Source: Bifidobacterium margollesii (GTDB lineage: Bacteria > Actinomycetota > Actinomycetes > Actinomycetales > Bifidobacteriaceae). Taken from it: 64,000 nucleotides of DNA. Each line of letters starts with the position of its first letter. The first letter of the stretch is position 1. Both the position numbers and the translations under genes were made by a program. Below are positions 35,220-44,170 of the stretch, in pieces. The notes beneath the pieces were generated by a model, which was not told the DNA's origin, searched no databases, and saw only the letters and a program-made list of their open reading frames with translations. The stretch covers positions 1 through 64,000 of the forward strand of contig NZ_NMWU01000002.1 in assembly GCF_002860355.1 (NCBI RefSeq). The letters are read 5' to 3'.

Positions 35220-35684
35220 ATGTCGATACTTGGATTGGGCCACGACGTGGTGGATGTCGCCGCGTTCTCCGAACAGCTGGCCGAACCCGGCTCCCGCATG
35301 CGTCGGCTGTTCTCGCCGCGCGAGCTGCGGCAGGCGTCCATGCGCGCACAGATCAAGCATGACGGCGAGGCGGTGCATCTGGCCGCACGATGGGCCGGCA
35401 AGGAGGCTGTGCTCAAGGCGTGGTGCGAGGCGTTGGGCGACGTTCCCAACCCGTATACGCTCGACGACTTCCCCTGGCAGGGCATCGAGATCCTCGACGA
35501 TTCCCGTGGCCGCCCCCATGTGGCGTTGCGCTCCGATGTCAACGACCGGCTGGCTGAGTCGTTGGGATCGCGGTCGTCGGGTGCGCCATCGTCGGGATCT
35601 CGACTGTCGGGCGAACCGATATGGCATATCTCCCTGTCGCATGACGGTCCCGTCGCCTCGGCGGTCGTGCTGCTGGAGTGTTGA
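35220..35684 (+). CDS. acpS: Holo-[acyl-carrier-protein] synthase for FAS-I
   Basis: 154 residues from ATG 35220 with a GGAGGCGG ribosome site. The AcpS signatures are GLGHDVVDV (Asp9, metal binding), FSPREL, and ARWAGKEAVLKAW (Glu62), ending with HISLSHDG. It transfers 4'-phosphopantetheine from CoA to the serine of the FAS carrier domain. In other bifidobacteria and actinobacteria, as I recall, this gene directly follows fas; here 9.4 kb of restriction-modification DNA lies between. A Ser-rich insertion near 130-140 is unusual but lies outside the motifs. Confidence 0.9.
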   Translation: MSILGLGHDVVDVAAFSEQLAEPGSRMRRLFSPRELRQASMRAQIKHDGEAVHLAARWAGKEAVLKAWCEALGDVPNPYTLDDFPWQGIEILDDSRGRPHVALRSDVNDRLAESLGSRSSGAPSSGSRLSGEPIWHISLSHDGPVASAVVLLEC

Positions 35685-35718
35685 CTGCGGCGCCGTCGCG
35701 GGGTGGCCGCCGTTGGAG

Positions 35719-36480
35719 TCAGCGGTCCCCTCGACCAGGCTCTGCATCCCCTTGACCGGGCTGTGGATCATGCTCCGCATATTCGGCGGCGATCACGGCG
35801 AGATTCGTTTCGAACAGTCCCGGGCCGATCGTATTGACGTCGTTGTCGGCGATCGTGGCCATCGTCTCCACGCTTTCCCGCCGGCCGTTGGTGAACCATC
35901 GCTGGAGCATGCTCACCAGTCCTCCGGAGATGAAGTCGAACTGGTAGGCGAACAACGCCATTTCCGCGGGGTCGTTGCGGTCGAAGGTGCATCGTCGTTT
36001 CCGGTCGAGACGTTTGAGCGGCAGCACCGTGTCGGTCAGTGCGGTCTGCAGTTCGGTGACGATGTCGGCGTAGATGGTGTCGTCCCCGTTGCGGCTGAGC
36101 AGGGTGAACATGCGCTCGTGCTCGTTGAAGTATTCGAACAGTTCGCGGACGATGCCGGACGTGTCGTCGTGTCGTATCTCCTCGGCGTGCCGGATCACCA
36201 GTTCTCGGAACATCGCGCAGCATTCGATTTTCAGCTCGTCGAACAGTTCGTCCACGTTCCGATAGTGCGCGTAGAACGTGGCGCGGTTGATGTCGGCCCT
36301 TTCGGTGAGTTCGGTGACGGTGATCCGGTTCAGCGGCTTGGTCTCCAGCAGATCGATGAGTGCGCTCAGCAGGTGTGATCGGGTTCGTCTCGTACGACGA
36401 TCCATCTTCGTCGGTCTCGTTGTGTCTGTTGTGTCCGTGGGGGTCAGGGGATTTGGATTGTTCGGATGAGTGTCGGGCAT
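35719..36480 (-). CDS. TetR-family transcriptional regulator
   Basis: 253 residues with AAGGAG four bases before ATG 36480. A Thr/Pro-rich N-terminus of about 25 residues precedes the TetR DNA-binding domain (RRTRRTRSHLLSALIDLL, then ITVTELTERADINRATFYAHY). The C-terminal ligand domain is of the TetR_C type with no recognisable ligand. It is divergent from the MMPL exporter gene across a 246-bp gap and probably represses it. No convincing operator could be fixed in that gap. Confidence 0.9.
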   Translation of the reverse strand: MPDTHPNNPNPLTPTDTTDTTRPTKMDRRTRRTRSHLLSALIDLLETKPLNRITVTELTERADINRATFYAHYRNVDELFDELKIECCAMFRELVIRHAEEIRHDDTSGIVRELFEYFNEHERMFTLLSRNGDDTIYADIVTELQTALTDTVLPLKRLDRKRRCTFDRNDPAEMALFAYQFDFISGGLVSMLQRWFTNGRRESVETMATIADNDVNTIGPGLFETNLAVIAAEYAEHDPQPGQGDAEPGRGDR

Positions 36481-36726
36481 GGTACTCCTTCGTCTTTTTT
36501 CGTATTACGTGACGATTTTCACCACATCTGTTGCATATCGTACGGATGATGTAGATCCTGCCTGTTGTATGGCGTCCGTCGCCCGGTCATAATACCGATT
36601 GTAAACCAACAGGTGTTGAGTAAAATACGAATGTCGAATAATGGTCGGATGTCGGATATCGGTTTTCGACAGTGACTCCGCCAATCTCGGCATTCCGGCA
36701 TCACCACCATCGATGGACTGGATCAT

Positions 36727-39084
36727 ATGGACGGGGTCATCATGCAATCGACGAAACCCACGCAATCGGGAGGCGGCACACCGGCGACGCGGCTCCCGAC
36801 ACCGGCTATGCGACTTTCGGCATCGACCAATCTTCGGCAGACGATGCTGAAAGTCTGCCGATGGTTATTGCATCATCGTCGATGGGTGGTCTCTCTGTTC
36901 ATGCTGGCCGCCATCGTCGGCGCAGTGCTGTACCCACAGGTGAAGGTCAACTATTCGATGACCGACTATCTGCCGAAGGACTCCCCATCGGTGGTGTCGC
37001 TGGACGACATGAAGCGCTCGTTCGACGGAGGCGTGCCGAACGCCCGCCTGTACGCCGAAGGACTCAGCGAGGCGCAGGCCGATCGTCTGGCCGACGACCT
37101 CGCCAAGGTCGACGGCGTGGACGAGGTGATGTGGCTGGGCACCGCAGTGGATATGAAGCAGCCCGCCGCCGTGCAGGACGACGACACGGTGAAGACATGG
37201 AAAACCGACGGCTCGTCCGGTACCACGGAGTCCGGCACCGCATCCGGCGACGGCTACCTCTACCAGCTCGTCATCGCATCCGACAAAGGGCGGCAGGCCA
37301 TCGCGGACGCGCGAGCCGCGGCCGAACACGTCGGAGCCGACCGAGTCTCGATGTCGGGAGACGCGGTCAGCACCGCCGACGCGCAGGAATCCACGGCCAC
37401 GCAGGTCGTGTACATCATGCTCGCCGCGGTGGCGGTGGTGATCCTGATCCTGCTGCTCACGTCGAACTCGTGGTTCGAGCCGGTGATCTTCCTGATCGTC
37501 ATCGGCGTGGCCATCGTGATGAACATGGGCTCGAACATCGTGCTGCACGACATTTCGTTCATCAGCCAGATCTGCGGGGCGATCCTCCAGCTCGCCGTCT
37601 CCATGGACTACGCGATCGTGCTGCTGCACACCTTCCGCAGGGCGCAGCAGGAGTTCGCCGACCCCGAGGAGGCCATGGCCCACGCGATGGTCCGCGGCTT
37701 CTCGGTGGTGCTCTCCAGCGCCGCAGTCACGTTCTTCGGCTTCCTCTCACTCACCGTGATGCGCTTCGGCATCGGCGTGAACATGGGCATCGTGCTCGCC
37801 AAAGGCATCGTGTTCAGCTTCCTCGCGGTCATGTTCCTCATGCCGGCCCTCACGCTGATGATGCTCAAACCGCTCAACGCGCTGCGTCATCGGTATCTGC
37901 TGCCGTCGTTCGGCAGGTTCGCCGCGGTATGCCAGCGGATCATGCTGCCGGCCTCGCTGATCATCATCCTGTGCGCGGTGCCGGCCTATCTCGCCCAGGA
38001 TCGCACCGACTTCATCTACGGCGCCTCCGGCATGACCGAGCCGGGCAGCGTCCAGGCCGTCGAAAGCGAGCGGATCGACCAGGCGTTCGGCAAATCGGAA
38101 ACGTGGGTGGCCATGGTTCCGGAAGGTCGATGGGCCGACGAGCAGGCCACCATCGACGCCATCGAAAAACTTGATCATGTCACCGGCGTCACCTCGTACA
38201 TCACCGTGGCGGGGCGTGCCATGCCGGTGGATGCGGTGCCCGAAAGCACCGTCGAACAGGTCGTGTCGAACGGATGGTCGCGCATCGTCGTCACGCTCGA
38301 CGTGACCCCCGAATCCGAACAGGCCTACGACATGGTCTCGCTGATGCGTGAAACGCTTGCCGAACACTACGGCGACGACTACCGGCTCGTCGGCAGCACC
38401 GTGTCCATCTACGATCTGCGCGACACCGTCCGGCAGGACTCGATGAAGGTGAAGATCTTCTCGATGGGCGCGATCGCCTTGGTCCTGGCCGTGATGTTCC
38501 GCAGCCTGTCGATACCGATCGTGGTGCTGGCGGCCATCGAAGTGGCGATATGGATGAACCTTTCAGTGCCGTATCTCACCGGCAGCACGCTCAACTACAT
38601 CGGGTATCTGGTGATCGACGCCGTGCAGCTCGGCGCCGCAGTGGACTACGCGATCATCTACGCGCGCGAATACTTCGAACGTCGACGCACCGAGCCGGCC
38701 CGCGATGCCGCACGATCGGCGGTGCATCATTCCGCGATCACGATCCTCACCTCGGCCACCATCCTGATCTTCGCTGGCGTGTCGGTGAATCTGATCGCTA
38801 CGAACGGTGTGATCTCGGAGCTCGGCACGCTGATCGCCCGCGGTGCGTTCCTCTCGATGCTCATGATGTTCGTCTTCCTGCCGTGGCTGCTGCGCGTCAC
38901 CGATCCGCTGATCCGCCACACGTCGCTCGGCCTGCACTTCGCCGCCGATTCCGGTGATCGTGCCGCCGATTCCGGCCGTCGTATCGCCGACTCCGGTGGC
39001 CATATTCGTCCCGCACATTCCGCTGTCATCCGTTCCTCTATCCACCAATCCCAAGGGGGTCATCATGCGTCATCGCAGCGCTAA
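36727..39084 (+). CDS. MMPL/RND-family membrane exporter
   Basis: 785 residues if started at ATG 36727; ATG 36742 or 36846 are possible, since the first about 40 residues are unstructured. The pattern is one TM, a large outer domain (VNYSMTDYLPKDSPSVVSL), five TMs including GAILQLAVSMDYAIVLL, then a repeat of this half with VIDAVQLGAAVDYAIIYA. The paired Asp-Tyr residues in both halves match the proton relay of MMPL proteins. The C-terminal 40 residues are low-complexity and overlap the start of the next gene by 20 bases. Export of lipids, peptides or drugs is possible; the substrate is unknown. Confidence 0.88.
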   Translation: MDGVIMQSTKPTQSGGGTPATRLPTPAMRLSASTNLRQTMLKVCRWLLHHRRWVVSLFMLAAIVGAVLYPQVKVNYSMTDYLPKDSPSVVSLDDMKRSFDGGVPNARLYAEGLSEAQADRLADDLAKVDGVDEVMWLGTAVDMKQPAAVQDDDTVKTWKTDGSSGTTESGTASGDGYLYQLVIASDKGRQAIADARAAAEHVGADRVSMSGDAVSTADAQESTATQVVYIMLAAVAVVILILLLTSNSWFEPVIFLIVIGVAIVMNMGSNIVLHDISFISQICGAILQLAVSMDYAIVLLHTFRRAQQEFADPEEAMAHAMVRGFSVVLSSAAVTFFGFLSLTVMRFGIGVNMGIVLAKGIVFSFLAVMFLMPALTLMMLKPLNALRHRYLLPSFGRFAAVCQRIMLPASLIIILCAVPAYLAQDRTDFIYGASGMTEPGSVQAVESERIDQAFGKSETWVAMVPEGRWADEQATIDAIEKLDHVTGVTSYITVAGRAMPVDAVPESTVEQVVSNGWSRIVVTLDVTPESEQAYDMVSLMRETLAEHYGDDYRLVGSTVSIYDLRDTVRQDSMKVKIFSMGAIALVLAVMFRSLSIPIVVLAAIEVAIWMNLSVPYLTGSTLNYIGYLVIDAVQLGAAVDYAIIYAREYFERRRTEPARDAARSAVHHSAITILTSATILIFAGVSVNLIATNGVISELGTLIARGAFLSMLMMFVFLPWLLRVTDPLIRHTSLGLHFAADSGDRAADSGRRIADSGGHIRPAHSAVIRSSIHQSQGGHHASSQR

Positions 39085-41281
39085 ATACGTCGCCTTCGCC
39101 ACCGCTGCCGGACTGCTGCTCGCCACCGCGGCGGGCGCCGGCATCGCCAACGCCGACGTCGGATCGCAATCCAAATCCGGCGGTGAAACCAAAAACGAAA
39201 TCGTCTACGTCAAAACCGACGCCTCCGGCAAAACCCGCGGCGTCTACGTGGTCAACGTGTTCAACGCCGACGAGAAACGGACGGTCGACGATCCCTCCCG
39301 ATACACCAAGGTCACCAATCTCACCACCGACCGGCAGCTCAGTCAGAAGAACGGCCACGTCAGCGTGGAGACCACGGCCGATCAGCCGTTCTACTATCAG
39401 GGAGACATGCCGGCCGACACCGAACTGCCGTGGAACATCACCGTCGGGTATGCGCTGGACGGCAAGCCGATCGACCCCGACGACCTCGCCGGCCGGAGCG
39501 GTGACCTCGACGTCACGCTTACCGTCACGGCCGACACCGCGGCCGCGAACGTGAAGGACTTCGCCGAAGCGTACGTGCTCCAGGCACAGGGCACGTTCCC
39601 CGCCGACTCCTACGACATCACCGACGGCGGCGGAGCGACGCTGGCCACCGCAGGTGGCAACACCGTGGTCTCGGCGATGGTGCTGCCGGGAGAATCGAAG
39701 ACCTTCCGTATTCAAGGCACGGCCAAGGATTTCCAATACTCCGGATGGCAGATTGCGGCGATGAGCCTCGACATGGCCATCGACATCCGATCACAGGACA
39801 CCTCCAAACTCACCGATCAGACCGATCGTCTCGAACAGGCCACCGATAGGCTTTCCGACGGTTCGAAGGAACTCGCCGACGGCAATGCGCAGCTGGCCTC
39901 CGGCGCCGCACAGCTGGATGACGGGCTCGTCTCGCTGGCGGACGGCGCCGGCAAGGTGGATTCCGGGGCTTCGTCGTTGGCTTCGGGTGCGGGCACGCTG
40001 TCGTCCGGTATCGGAACCGTGGCGCAGGGGGCTTCGTCGTTGGCTTCGGGAACAGGCGCACTGGCCTCCGGCGCTTCGCGACTGGCTTCCGGCGTACATA
40101 CGCTGACGGGTGCGGTGAGCGATCTGTCGGCGGCGGCTCCGCAGCTGAAATCCGGTGCGGACACGCTGGCATACCAGCTCGCGCAGTCAAGCGACGATGC
40201 GGCGCACCCCACCTTGAAGGATGGCTGGGGAAGCGTGCGCGGCGGCATCACGCAGGTGAAGCAGGGCGGTGACCGGTATCGGGCCGCACTGCAACAGGGC
40301 AGACAGAGTGCCGAAGCCGGATCGCAGACCGCCGGTCAGCAGGTTGCCGAAGCCTCACAGGCGTATCAGACCGCATTGCAGTCGTTCGCGGCGAACCCGC
40401 AGAGCGCCGAAGCCCAGCAGGCGCTGAATCAGGCGCTGCAGGCGTTCGCGCAGGCCAATCAGGCGGCCGGAGCCTACGCCGGTAGCGCGAAGGCGATGGA
40501 GCAGGCGGAATCCGGATACGACCAACTCGGAGCGGGCATCGACACGCTGAATGCCGGTGCGGCGACGCTGGACGTCCAGTTCGACGCGGCCCGCGAGGGA
40601 ACCGTGGCCAACGGGGCGAAACAGCTGGCCTCCGTCGTGGACTCGGTGGCCACCGGGCTCGGCTCCATGCCTGCCGATTCGCTCAGGCAACTGGATTCCG
40701 CGGCCGATCAGGTGGCTGCTGGCGCGGCTCAGGTGAACACCGGGGCGGGACGGCTGGCCAAGGGCGCCGAAGGTCTGCGATCCGGCGGTGCCGCATTGGC
40801 ATCGGGGGCAAATGCGCTGGCCAACGGCACGAACGGGCTGAATGCGGGTGCGAGATCCGCTTCCGAAGGCGCTTCGCAGCTGGTCTCGGGTGCGCGGTCC
40901 GCATCCTCGGGCGCGAAGACGCTGGCCGATGGCAATGCCGCGCTCGCCGAATCCGTGCAGGGCATGGGAGACGAGGTGCTCGACGAGCTGCAGAAGACGA
41001 TCGACCGGAAGCTTGGGGCTGACTTCAAACCGCATTCGTTCGTCGTGCCGACCAACACGAACGTCAACCGAGTGCAGTTCACCTATGTTGTTGCCGGCGT
41101 CGACTCGGATACCGCGGCGAATGACGCAGCCGATGGCGGCGATGCCGCTTCGGTGGATGACAGCTCCGATGGCTCCGCCGAGTCGTCCGATGCCGGTTCG
41201 AAGGGTTCGGATTCCGGTACCGGTTCGGATTCCGGATTCGCGGCCCTCCTTGAGCGCATCAAGGCGCTGTTCTCTCACTGA
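39065..41281 (+). CDS. Secreted heptad-repeat (xxxLxxG) envelope protein
   Basis: 738 residues from ATG 39065 (AAGGGGG upstream), starting inside the exporter gene. A signal peptide (about residues 1-30, ending IANADV) is followed by a globular part, then long runs of LxxGAxxLxxG heptads (about 275-390 and 540-650) separated by an Ala/Gln coiled-coil block. This repeat pattern is seen in YhgE/Pip-like proteins. The C-terminus is Asp/Ser-rich and lacks a sorting signal or TM. Co-expression with the MMPL protein suggests a periplasm-like or cell-wall partner of the exporter. Confidence 0.75.
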   Translation: MRHRSAKYVAFATAAGLLLATAAGAGIANADVGSQSKSGGETKNEIVYVKTDASGKTRGVYVVNVFNADEKRTVDDPSRYTKVTNLTTDRQLSQKNGHVSVETTADQPFYYQGDMPADTELPWNITVGYALDGKPIDPDDLAGRSGDLDVTLTVTADTAAANVKDFAEAYVLQAQGTFPADSYDITDGGGATLATAGGNTVVSAMVLPGESKTFRIQGTAKDFQYSGWQIAAMSLDMAIDIRSQDTSKLTDQTDRLEQATDRLSDGSKELADGNAQLASGAAQLDDGLVSLADGAGKVDSGASSLASGAGTLSSGIGTVAQGASSLASGTGALASGASRLASGVHTLTGAVSDLSAAAPQLKSGADTLAYQLAQSSDDAAHPTLKDGWGSVRGGITQVKQGGDRYRAALQQGRQSAEAGSQTAGQQVAEASQAYQTALQSFAANPQSAEAQQALNQALQAFAQANQAAGAYAGSAKAMEQAESGYDQLGAGIDTLNAGAATLDVQFDAAREGTVANGAKQLASVVDSVATGLGSMPADSLRQLDSAADQVAAGAAQVNTGAGRLAKGAEGLRSGGAALASGANALANGTNGLNAGARSASEGASQLVSGARSASSGAKTLADGNAALAESVQGMGDEVLDELQKTIDRKLGADFKPHSFVVPTNTNVNRVQFTYVVAGVDSDTAANDAADGGDAASVDDSSDGSAESSDAGSKGSDSGTGSDSGFAALLERIKALFSH

Positions 41282-41308
41282 GTGGTTTCATCCCGTTTCC
41301 GATTGTTC

Positions 41309-41343
41309 CGAGTGCCTCGTCGGTGTTCCGGCGGGGCACTCGT
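41309..41343 (+). terminator. Hairpin after the exporter operon
   Basis: CGAGTGCC and GGGCACTCG arms with an inner paired loop, 28 bp after the stop. No T-run. The rest of the 478-bp gap up to 41760 shows only the promoter noted separately. Confidence 0.5.
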
Positions 41344-41648
41344 CGTTCGCATGGATGACGTTATATGAACACCGATGCCATCGCTGTTGGCCTTCCTAAT
41401 GTGATATTGGGCACATTTGCGAAGCGCCGATGGCATGCTTCGATGATCGATGTGCGGCCGATGGCCTGCCGATGACCGCCGTCAGCCTCGCTTCCGACCG
41501 CGATTCGGTAAACCGGTTGCGTCGTTGCGGGATCGCGGAATGGGTGACGGCGATGTCGATCTGGATCGGGATCATCCGAAGCGAACATGGTCGATCTGAA
41601 AAATGATAGTTCTGTTCATTTGTATGTTTCATAATGTTGCATTTGTGT

Positions 41649-41677
41649 TTGACTTCGTTCCTTTTTCGCGTGACAAT
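41649..41677 (+). promoter_or_regulatory. Promoter of the sodium:solute symporter gene
   Basis: TTGACT (41649-41654), a 17-bp spacer, and GACAAT (41672-41677), about 75 bases before ATG 41760. Confidence 0.5.
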
Positions 41678-41759
41678 GAGGCCGTTCATACGGACCGGTG
41701 CTGGTCCGTGTTCTGACGTGGCCGTCGGAAGAACGCTTTGGAAGGAAAGGAAGGACAGT

Positions 41760-43508
41760 ATGATCACGAATGCTGTCGGAGAATCCGCGATTCGCCTGTC
41801 GCTGAGCTGGGTGGATTGGCTGATCCTCATCATTTATTTCGCCATGATCGTGTGGATCGGATACACCATTCACAAGCAGCAGAAGTCAAGTGAGGACTTC
41901 CTGCTGGCCGGTCGTTCAATGCCGGCATGGATCGCAGGCCTCGCATTCTGCGCCGCCAACCTGGGCGCTACGGAGATCCTCGGCATGGCCGCCAACGGTG
42001 CGCAGATCGGTATGCCGACCATCCACTACTACCTGATCGGCGCAGTGCCCGGCATGGTGTTCCTCGGCATCTTCATGATGCCGTTCTACTACGGTTCCGG
42101 CGTGCGCTCGGTGCCTGAGTTCATGTACCGCCGCTTCGGCAAGGGCGCGCACCTGATCGTGTCCCTGTGCTTCGCGGTCTCCACGATCCTTCAGGCCGGC
42201 ATCAACCTGTACGCCATGGCCCTGATCCTCCAGGCCATGCTGGGCTGGAACCAGTGGACGGCCATCATCATCTCCGCCATCTTCGTGCTCGCCTACATCA
42301 CGCTGGGTGGCCTGACCTCCGCCATCTACAACGAGGTCATGCAGTTCTTCGTCATCGTCGCGGCCCTGATCCCGGTCACCGTGATCGGTCTGCATCAGGT
42401 CGGCGGCTGGAGCGGCCTGACCGCCAAGCTCACCTCCATGCAGGACTGGTCCGGCTCCATCCACGCTTGGGCAGGCACCGGACTCGGCAACGTCACCAAC
42501 CCGGTCGGCGGCGACTGGTTCTCCATCCTGATGGGCCTCGGCTTCGTGCTCGGCTTCGGCTACTGGACCACCAACTTCACCGAAGTGCAGCGCGCCTTCG
42601 CGGCCAAGAGCATGACCGCCGCCCGCATGACTCCTATCCTCGGCGCCATCCCGAAGATGCTGATCTGGATCATCATCATCATTCCTGGCCTGGTCGCGGC
42701 CGCCACCGTCGGCAACCTGTTCGCCGGCGACCACCCGGTGCTGCAGTACAACGAAGCCATTCCGTACCTGTTCAAGATGTACCTGCCGAACGGTGTGCTG
42801 GGCGTCGCCATCACCGGTATGATGGCCTCCTTCATGGCCGGCATGGCCGCGAACGTCTCCTCGTTCAACACCGTGTTCACCTACGATATCTGGCAGGACT
42901 ACGTCAAGCCCGGCCAGAACGACAAGTACTACCTGAACATGGGCCGTCTGATCACCGTGATCGGCGTGGTCATCTCCGTGGCCACCGCATGGATCGCCAG
43001 CCAGTTCGGCAACATCATGACGTACCTGCAAACGCTGTTCAGCTTCTTCAACGCCCCGCTGTTCGCCATCTTCATCCTCGGCCTGGTGTGGAAGCGCGTG
43101 AGCAACGTGGCCGGCACCATCGGCTACGTGTGCGGCATCATCGCCCCGCTCGTCACCTACATCGCCTACCTGAACTCCGTGGCCGCCGGCGCGCCGATCT
43201 TCGGCTCCGCCACCGCCGAGACCTGGTACGGTGCCATCATCTCCTGCCTGGCCACTTGGATCGTGGCGGCGATCATCACACCGTTCACCAAGGGCAAGAC
43301 CGACGCGGAGCTGGAGGGCCTCACCTTCGCCAACGGCGGCATGAAGTACTTCCAGGCCGCCAAGGACGAGGAGCTGGAGGATGCCAAGCGCGCCGCCAAG
43401 GGCGTCAAGGACACCTCGCTGGTCAAGGTTCCTTGGTACCGCAAGCCGGCCATCCTCGGTACCGTGATCTTCATCCTCGGCCTCGTGTTCTACATCCCGT
43501 TCTTCTAA
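41760..43508 (+). CDS. Sodium:solute symporter (SSS family)
   Basis: 582 residues from ATG 41760 behind GGAAGG. About 13-14 transmembrane segments. Typical SSS features are LLAGRSMPAWIAGLAFCAAN near residue 45, YVFAYITLGGLTSAIYNEVM-like TM5 region, and the NFTEVQRAFAAKSM loop. The last about 70 residues before the final TM are charged and cytoplasmic. The relatives include sugar and sialic acid symporters, but the substrate cannot be set by eye. A small membrane protein follows 36 bp downstream and is probably a partner. Confidence 0.87.
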   Translation: MITNAVGESAIRLSLSWVDWLILIIYFAMIVWIGYTIHKQQKSSEDFLLAGRSMPAWIAGLAFCAANLGATEILGMAANGAQIGMPTIHYYLIGAVPGMVFLGIFMMPFYYGSGVRSVPEFMYRRFGKGAHLIVSLCFAVSTILQAGINLYAMALILQAMLGWNQWTAIIISAIFVLAYITLGGLTSAIYNEVMQFFVIVAALIPVTVIGLHQVGGWSGLTAKLTSMQDWSGSIHAWAGTGLGNVTNPVGGDWFSILMGLGFVLGFGYWTTNFTEVQRAFAAKSMTAARMTPILGAIPKMLIWIIIIIPGLVAAATVGNLFAGDHPVLQYNEAIPYLFKMYLPNGVLGVAITGMMASFMAGMAANVSSFNTVFTYDIWQDYVKPGQNDKYYLNMGRLITVIGVVISVATAWIASQFGNIMTYLQTLFSFFNAPLFAIFILGLVWKRVSNVAGTIGYVCGIIAPLVTYIAYLNSVAAGAPIFGSATAETWYGAIISCLATWIVAAIITPFTKGKTDAELEGLTFANGGMKYFQAAKDEELEDAKRAAKGVKDTSLVKVPWYRKPAILGTVIFILGLVFYIPFF

Positions 43509-43544
43509 ACCTCGGTTTGAGCATCGATATCTAAGGAGTTTGAA

Positions 43545-43895
43545 ATGGCAGAAGATACTAACACCGGTGCATCCGGCAAGGGCCTGCTGACTCAGGCCGA
43601 AAAGGATCAGGCCGTCAAGGCCGCCCGTCGCAACGATCTGCGACTGCTGATCGGCGTGCTGTTCGTGATCTACGGCGTGATCGTCACGCTCGTGGGCATC
43701 GTCGATCCGGCTGCGGATGTGGCCAAGACCGGCGGCATCGCGATCAACCTGTGGACCGGCATCATCATGCTGATCGTCGGCGTGCTGTTCCTCGTGTGGA
43801 ACTTCGCCCGTCCGCTCGCGGCCGAAGACATCATCGCATCCGCCGAGGCCTCCGCGGCCAAGGCGCAGGTGCAGCATGAGGTCGGCAAGAAGTGA
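43545..43895 (+). CDS. Small two-TM membrane protein, likely symporter partner
   Basis: 116 residues with a strong AAGGAG ribosome site. Two transmembrane segments (about 42-65 and 75-92) with short hydrophilic ends. No recognised family. The tight spacing after an SSS transporter recalls small partner subunits of other SSS systems (such as YjcH with ActP or YhdT with PanF). That analogy is by position and topology, not by sequence. Confidence 0.75.
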   Translation: MAEDTNTGASGKGLLTQAEKDQAVKAARRNDLRLLIGVLFVIYGVIVTLVGIVDPAADVAKTGGIAINLWTGIIMLIVGVLFLVWNFARPLAAEDIIASAEASAAKAQVQHEVGKK

Positions 43896-43952
43896 TTCGC
43901 TCCAAGTGATTCGCTTTCGCTGGCGCTGAATCCTTCGCCGCGTCGAGCGCGC

Positions 43953-44008
43953 AGGGCCTTCGGGGACCGGGCAATTCAATGCGTTGCCCGGTCCCCGAAG
44001 GCCCTTTT
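43953..44008 (+). terminator. Strong rho-independent terminator
   Basis: 22-base perfect arms (43953-43974 and 43984-44005) with a 9-base loop, then TTTT. It ends the symporter operon; the convergent lyase gene stops at 44171. Confidence 0.9.
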
Positions 44009-44170
44009 CGTCGTTGATGGGAGTGAAAAGCCGAGTTGTGAGGCTTCGATCCGGCGAAACAGGGAAAATGGCCTCATGCGCGCTGCCGGGATCGTTGAAA
44101 TTCCGCGGCTGAGGTTGCGTCGTTCATGGGCTCCGCTCCAACAAAGCCTCACAACTCGCCAATACCGCCC

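Noticed and set aside
36481-36726. TetR operator
   Set aside because: Several short symmetrical stretches (such as AACAGGTGTT near 36608) are present, but none is long or clear enough to stand out from background.
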